In this document: positions 57,482 through 64,000 of the stretch, piece by piece | Numbering within the stretch: the stretch's first letter is position 1 | Layout of the letters: each line of letters begins with the position of its first letter | NCBI GenBank assembly: GCA_019096065.1 | Contig: JAGUCH010000008.1 | Span: 3,477,001 to 3,541,000, forward strand | Direction: 5' to 3' | DNA: 64,000 nt | Origin: Paracyclopina nana | Lineage: Eukaryota; Arthropoda; Copepoda; Cyclopoida; Cyclopettidae | Notes under the pieces: model-generated | The model's database searches: none | Told to the model about the DNA's origin: nothing | What the model saw: the letters and a program-made list of their open reading frames with translations, nothing else | Position numbers and translations under genes: made by a program

Positions 57482-58860
57482 TTCACCATTTATTGCTCAG
57501 TGCTGAGAGGCCCAATCAAAAAACTGATTGATCAGTCTCAACCAGGACATTAGGAGCTTGGTTTGGTCGCTTCATACCCAAGTGGCTATCTCAGCTTTTA
57601 GGGGTGCTCACCTCAGCACCTTCTCAAATATTACTGAGCAGGCTGAGCTGCAATCCATTGGTGGGTCCTGAAAGTCCACCAAAAACTGAGACACTTTTAC
57701 TTCATAGTCCACTCAGTATCTCAGCCCCCTGGCTCAGCATTAATTTTTGAAAAGGGCACTTTTCAAAACCCCTTGCACCATTTATTGCTCAGTGCTGAGA
57801 GGCCCAATCAAAAAACTGATTGCTCAGTCTCAACCAGGACATTAGGAGCTTGGTTTGGTCGCTTCATACCCAAGTGGCTATCTCAGCTTTTAGGGGTGCT
57901 CACCTCAGCACCTTCTCAAATATTACTGAGCAGGCTGAGCTGCAATCCATTGGTGGGTCCTGAAAGTCCACCAAAAACTGAGACACTTTTACTTCATAGT
58001 CCACTCAGTATCTCAGCCCCCTGGCTCAGCATTAATTTTTGAAAAGTGCACTTTTTGCACCCCTTGCACCATTTATTGCTCAGTGCTGAGAGGCCCAATC
58101 AAAAAACTGATTGCTCAGTCTCAACCAGGACATTAGGAGCTTGGTTTGGTCACTTCATACCCAAGTGGCTATCTCACCTTTTAGGGGTGCTCACCTCAGC
58201 ACCTTCTCAAATATTACTGAGCAGGCTGAGCTGCAATCCATTGGTGGGTCCTGAAAGTCCACCAAAAACTGAGACACTTTTACTTCATAGTCCACTCAGT
58301 ATCTCAGCCCCCTTGCTCAGCATTAATTTTTGAAAAGTGCACTTTTTGCACCCCTTGCACCATTTATTGCTCAGTGCTGAGAGGCCCAATCAAAAAACTG
58401 ATTGCTCAGTCTCAACCAGGACATTAGGAGCTTGGTTTGGTCGCTTCATACCCAAGTGGCTATCTCAGCTTTTAGGGGTGCTCACCTCAGCACCTTCTCA
58501 AATATTACTGAGCAGGCTGAGCTGCAATCCATTGGTGGGTCCTGAAAGTCCACCAAAAACTGAGACACTTTTACTTCATAGTCCACTCAGTATCTCAGCC
58601 CCCTGGCTCAGCATTAATTTTTGAAAAGTGCACTTTTTGCACCCCTTGCACCATTTATTGCTCAGTGCTGAGAGGCCCAATCAAAATACTGATTGCTCAG
58701 TCTCAACCAGGACATTAGGAGCTTGGTTTGGTCGCTTCATACCCAAGTGGCTATCTCAGCTTTTAGGGGTGCTCACCTCAGCACCTTCTCAAATATTACT
58801 GAGCAGGCTGAGCTGCAATCCATTGGTGGGTCCTGAAAGTCCACCAAAAACTGAGACACT
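57482..58860 (+). repeat. Multi-monomer duplicated block, copy 2 (partner 37492-38870)
   Basis: Same order of marks as 37492-38870, with a single base difference at the start (CACCC for CAGCC). Confidence 0.75.
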
Positions 58861-61800
58861 TTTACTTCATAGTCCACTCAGTATCTCAGCCCCCTGGCTC
58901 AGCATTAATTTTTGAAAAGTGTACTTTTTGCACCCCTTGCACCATTTATTGCTCAGTGCTGAGAGGCCCAATCAAAAAACTGATTGCTCAGTCTCAACCA
59001 GGACATTAGGAGCTTGGTTTGGTCGCTTCATACCCAAGTGGCTATCTCAGCTTTTAGGGGTGCTCACCTCAGCACCTTCTCAAATATTACTGAGCAGGCT
59101 GAGCTGCAATCCATTGGTGGGTCCTGAAAGTCCACCAAAAACTGAGACACTTTTACTTCATAGTCCACTCAGTATCTCAGCCCCCTGGCTCAGCATTAAT
59201 TTTTGAAAAGTGCACTTTTTGCACCCCTTGCACCATTTATTGCTCAGTGCTGAGAGGCCCAATCAAAAAACTGATTGCTCAGTCTCAACCAGGACATTAG
59301 GAGCTTGGTTTGGTCGCTTCATACCCAAGTGGCTATCTCAGCTTTTAGGGGTGCTCACCTCAGCACCTTCTCAAATATTACTGAGCAGGCTGAGCTGCAA
59401 TCCATTGGTGGGTCCTGAAAGTCCACCAAAAACTGAGACACTTTTACTTCATAGTCCACTCAGTATCTCAGCCCCCTGGCTCAGCATTAATTTTTGAAAA
59501 GTGCACTTTTTGCACCCCTTTCACCATTTATTGCTCAGTGCTGAGAGGCCCAATCAAAAAACTGATTGATCAGTCTCAACCAGGACATTAGGAGCTTGGT
59601 TTGGTCGCTTCATACCCAAGTGGCTATCTCAGCTTTTAGGGGTGCTCACCTCAGCACCTTCTCAAATATTACTGAGCAGGCTGAGCTGCAATCCATTGGT
59701 GGGTCCTGAAAGTCCACCAAAAACTGAGACACTTTTACTTCATAGTCCACTCAGTATCTCAGCCCCCTGGCTCAGCATTAATTTTTGAAAAGTGCACTTT
59801 TTGCACCCCTTGCACCATTTATTGCTCAGTGCTGAGAGGCCCAATCAAAAAACTGATTGCTCAGTCTCAACCAGGACATTAGGAGCTTGGTTTGGTCGCT
59901 TCATACCCAAGTGGCTATCTCAGCTTTTAGGGGTGCTCACCTCAGCACCTTCTCAAATATTACTGAGCAGGCTGAGCTGCAATCCATTGGTGGGTCCTGA
60001 AAGTCCACCAAAAACTGAGACACTTTTACTTCATAGTCCACTCAGTATCTCAGCCCCCTGGCTCAGCATTAATTTTTGAAAAGTGCACTTTTTGCACCGC
60101 TTGCACCATTTATTGCTCAGTGCTGAGAGGCCCAATCAAAAAACTGATTGCTCAGTCTCAACCAGGACATTAGGAGCTTGGTTTGGTCGCTTCATACCCA
60201 AGTGGCTATCTCAGCTTTTAGGGGCTCACCCCAGCACCTTCTCAAATATTACTGAGCAGGCTGAGCTGCAATCCATTGGTGGGTCCTGAAAGTCCACCAA
60301 AAACTGAGACACTTTTACTTCATAGTCCACTCAGTATCTCAGCCCCCTGGCTCAGCATTAATTTTTGAAAAGTGTACTTTTTGCACCCCTTGCACCATTT
60401 ATTGCTCAGTGCTGAGAGGCCCAATCAAAAAACTGATTGCTCAGTCTCAACCAGGACATTAGGAGCTTGGTTTGGTTGCTTCATACCCAAGTGGCTATCT
60501 CAGCTTTTAGGGGCTCACCTCAGCACCTTCTCAAATATTACTGAGCAGGCTGAGCTGCAATCCATTGGTGGGTCCTGAAAGTCCACCAAAAACTGAGACA
60601 CTTTTACTTCATAGTCCACTCAGTATCTCAGCCCCCTGGCTCAGCATTAATTTTTGAAAAGTGCACTTTTTGCACCCCTTTCACCATTTATTGCTCAGTG
60701 CTGAGAGGCCCAATCAAAATACTGATTGCTCAGTCTCAACCAGGACATTAGGAGCTTGGTTTGGTCGCTTCATACCCAAGTGGCTATCTCAGCTTTTAGG
60801 GGTGCTCACCTCAGCACCTTCTCAAATATTACTGAGCAGGCTGAGCTGCAATCCATTGGTGGGTCCTGAAAGTCCACCAAAAACTGAGACACTTTTACTT
60901 CATAGTCCACTCAGTATCTCAGCCCCCTGGCTCAGCATTAATTTTTGAAAAGTGCACTTTTTGCACCCCTTGCACCATTTATTGCTCAGTGCTGAGAGGC
61001 CCAATCAAAATACTGATTGCTCAGTCTCAACCAGGACATTAGGAGCTTGGTTTGGTCGCTTTATACCCAAGTGGCTATCTCAGCTTTTAGGGGTGCTCAC
61101 CTCAGCACCTTCTCAAATATTACTGAGCAGGCTGAGCTGCAATCCATTGGTAGGTCCTGAAAGTCCACCAAAAACTGAGACACTTTTACTTCATAGTCCA
61201 CTCAGTATCTCAGCCCCCTTGCTCAGCATTAATTTTTGAAAAGTGCACTTTTTGCACCCCTTTCACCATTTATTGCTCAGTGCTGAGAGGCCCAATCAAA
61301 AAACTGATTGCTCAGTCTCAACCAGGACATTAGGAGCTTGGTTTGGTCGCTTCATACCCAAGTGGCTATCTCAGCTTTTAGGGGTGCTCACCTCAGCACC
61401 TTCTCAAATATTACTGAGCAGGCTGAGCTGCAATCCATTGGTGGGTCCTGAAAGTCCACCAAAAACTGAGACACTTTTACTTCATAGTCCACTCAGTATC
61501 TCAGCCCCCTGGCTCAGCATTAATTTTTGAAAAGTGCACTTTTTGCACCCCTTGCACCATTTATTGCTCAGTGCTGAGAGGCCCAATCAAAAAACTGATT
61601 GCTCAGTCTCAACCAGGACATTAGGAGCTTGGTTTGGTCGCTTCATACCCAAGTGGCTATCTCAGCTTTTAGGGGTGCTCACCTCAGCACCTTCTCAAAT
61701 ATTACTGAGCAGGCTGAGCTGCAATCCATTGGTGGGTCCTGAAAGTCCACAAAAAACTGAGACACTTTTACTTCATAGTCCACTCAGTATCTCAGCCCCC

Positions 61801-64000
61801 TGGCTCAGCATTAATTTTTGAAAAAATCAGATTGCACCATTTATTGCTCAGTGCTGAGAGGCCCAATCAAAAAACTGATTGCTCAGTCTCAACCAGGACA
61901 TTAGGAGCTTGGTTTGGTCGCTTCATACCCAAGTGGCTATCTCAGCTTTTAGGGGTGCTCACCTCAGCACCTTCTCAAATATTACTGAGCAGGCTGAGCT
62001 GCAATCCATTGGTGGGTCCTGAAAGTCCACCAAAAACTGAGACACTTTTACTTCATAGTCCACTCAGTATCTCAGCCCCTGGCTCAGCATTAATTTTTGA
62101 AAAGTGCACTTTTTGCACCCCTTGCACCATTTGTTGCTCAGTGCTGAGAGGCCCAATCAAAAATCTGTTTGCTCAGTCTCAACCAGGACATTAGGAGCTT
62201 GGTTTGGTCGCTTCATACCCAAGTGGCTATCTCAGCTTTTAGGGGTGCTCACCTCAGCACCTTCTCAAATATTACTGAGCAGGCTGAGCTGCAATCCATT
62301 GGTGGGTCCTGAAAGTCCACCAAAAACTGAGACACTTTTACTTCATAGTCCACTCAGTATCTCAGCCCCCTGGCTCAGCATTAATTTTTGAAAAGTGCAG
62401 ATTGCACCATTTATTGCTCAGTGCTGAGAGGCCCAATCAAAAAACTGATTGCTCAGTCTCAACCAGGACATTAGGAGCTTGGTTTGGTCGCTTCATACCC
62501 AAGTGGCTATCTCAGCTTTTAGGGGTGCTCACCTCAGCACCTTCTCAAATATTACTGAGCAGGCTGAGCTGCAATCCATTGGTGGGTCCTGAAAGTCCAC
62601 CAAAAACTGAGACACTTTTACTTCATAGTCCACTCAGTATCTCAGCCCCCTGGCTCAGCATTAATTTTTGAAAAGTGCACTTTTTGCACCCCTTGCACCA
62701 TTTATTGCTCAGTGCTGAGAGGCCCAATCAAAAAACTGATTGCTCAGTCTCAACCAGGACATTAGGAGCTTGGTTTGGTCGCTTCATACCCAAGTGGCTA
62801 TCTCAGCTTTTAGGGGTGCTCACCTCAGCACCTTCTCAAATATTACTGAGCAGGCTGAGCTGCAATCCATTGGTGGGTCCTGAAAGTCCACCAAAAACTG
62901 AGACACTTTTACTTCATAGTCCACTCAGTATCTCAGCCCCCTGGCTCAGCATTAATTTTTGAAAAGTGCACTTTTTGCACCCCTTGCACCATTTATTGCT
63001 CAGTGCTGAGAGGCCCAATCAAAAAACTGATTGCTCAGTCTCAACCAGGACATTAGGAGCTTGGTTTGGTCGCTTCATACCCAAGTGGCTATCTCAGCTT
63101 TTAGGGGTGCTCACCTCAGCACCTTCTCAAATATTACTGAGCAGGCTGAGCTGCAATCCATTGGTGGGTCCTGAAAGTCCACCAAAAACTGAGACACTTT
63201 TACTTCATAGTCCACTCAGTATCTCAGCCCCCTGGCTCAGCATTAATTTTTGAAAAGTGCACTTTTTGCACCCCTTGCACCATTTATTGCTCAGTGCTGA
63301 GAGGCCCAATCAAAAAACTGATTGCTCAGTCTCAACCAGGACATTAGGAGCTTGGTTTGGTCGCTTCATACCCAAGTGGCTATCTCAGCTTTTAGGGGTG
63401 CTCACCTCAGCACCTTCTCAAATATTACTGAGCAGGCTGAGCTGCAATCCATTGGTGGATCCTGAAAGTCCACAAAAAACTGAGACACTTTTACTTCATA
63501 GTCCACTCAGTATCTCAGCCCCCTGGCTCAGCATTAATTTTTGAAAAGTGTACTTTTTGCACCCCTTGCACCATTTATTGCTCAGTGCTGAGAGGCCCAA
63601 TCAAAAAACTGATTGCTCAGTCTCAACCAGGACATTAGGAGCTTGGTTTGGTCGCTTCATACCCAAGTGGCTATCTCAGCTTTTAGGGGTGCTCACCTCA
63701 GCACCTTCTCAAATATTACTGAGCAGGCTGAGCTGCAATCCATTGGTGGGTCCTGAAAGTCCACCAAAAACTGAGACACTTTTACTTCATAGTCCACTCA
63801 GTATCTCAGCCCCCTGGCTCAGCATTAATTTTTGAAAAGTGCACTTTTTGCACCCCTTTCACCATTTATTGCTCAGTGCTGAGAGGCCCAATCAAAATAC
63901 TGATTGCTCAGTCTCAACCAGGACATTAGGAGCTTGGTTTGGTCGCTTCATACCCAAGTGGCTATCTCAGCTTTTAGGGGTGCTCACCTCAGCACCTTCT

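Larger units (their letters stand above)
29285..64000 (+). repeat. 291-bp satellite array, right segment
   Basis: About 119 monomers in the same orientation as the left and middle segments, running off the window edge. Compared with the left segment there are more shared multi-monomer blocks. Private variants such as CATTGTCCAC, GTCACTTCATACC...CTCACCTTTT, GACATTATTAGG and AAAGGGCACTTTTCAAAACC recur at fixed offsets, showing repeated segmental duplication within the array. No gene, ATG-initiated frame of note, or foreign insertion is present in this 34.7 kb. Confidence 0.97.

Noticed and set aside
1-64000. CRISPR-like or bacterial repeat array
   Set aside because: The repeats are contiguous 291-bp units without spacers, and the embedded elements are metazoan LTR retrotransposons.

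Overview
The window is eukaryotic, gene-poor DNA. It is a very long tandem satellite array of 291-bp monomers (about 160 copies, all in one orientation) interrupted by two full-length LTR retrotransposons in opposite orientations. BEL/Pao elements are known only from animals, so the host is a metazoan. The codon and element types look like an invertebrate (an arthropod or similar), but I cannot name the species. No host protein gene, tRNA or rRNA was found.

Layout. 1-11152: satellite. 11153-17972: element E1, a 6820-bp Ty3/gypsy-type retrotransposon on the minus strand. It has 297-bp LTRs that differ at one base and a 5-bp target duplication CCTTG. 17973-19353: satellite, about 4.7 monomers. 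19354-29284: element E2, a 9931-bp BEL/Pao retrotransposon on the plus strand. It has identical 334-bp LTRs and target duplication ACACT. 29285-64000: satellite with many nested higher-order duplications. Removing each element and one copy of its target duplication restores a normal monomer, so both are clean, recent insertions into an existing array.

E1 carries gag, protease, RT, RNase H and integrase in minus-strand reading frames interrupted by two +1 frameshifts, one inside gag and one at the RNase H/integrase junction. The integrase frame has a C-terminal extension of about 240 residues with a transmembrane segment and a PPxY motif. A separate 71-codon membrane-anchored ORF follows it, directly behind a textbook 3' splice acceptor. 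Possible splice donors lie in the duplicated 5' leader. This suggests an undescribed envelope-like or accessory membrane module expressed from a spliced RNA.

E2 has gag (with one in-frame amber codon), then pol in the -1 frame. A canonical slippery heptamer A_AAA_AAC abuts the gag stop and is followed by an 11-bp hairpin, so pol is probably made by -1 ribosomal frameshifting. Its 5' leader is built from diverged repeats holding six TGA(G/C)TCA sites, and its 3' region holds a 21-bp minisatellite.

The satellite monomer itself contains the pentamer CTCAG/CTGAG eleven times, far above chance. A recurrent 22-bp deletion variant is explained exactly by loss between two CTCAGC copies.
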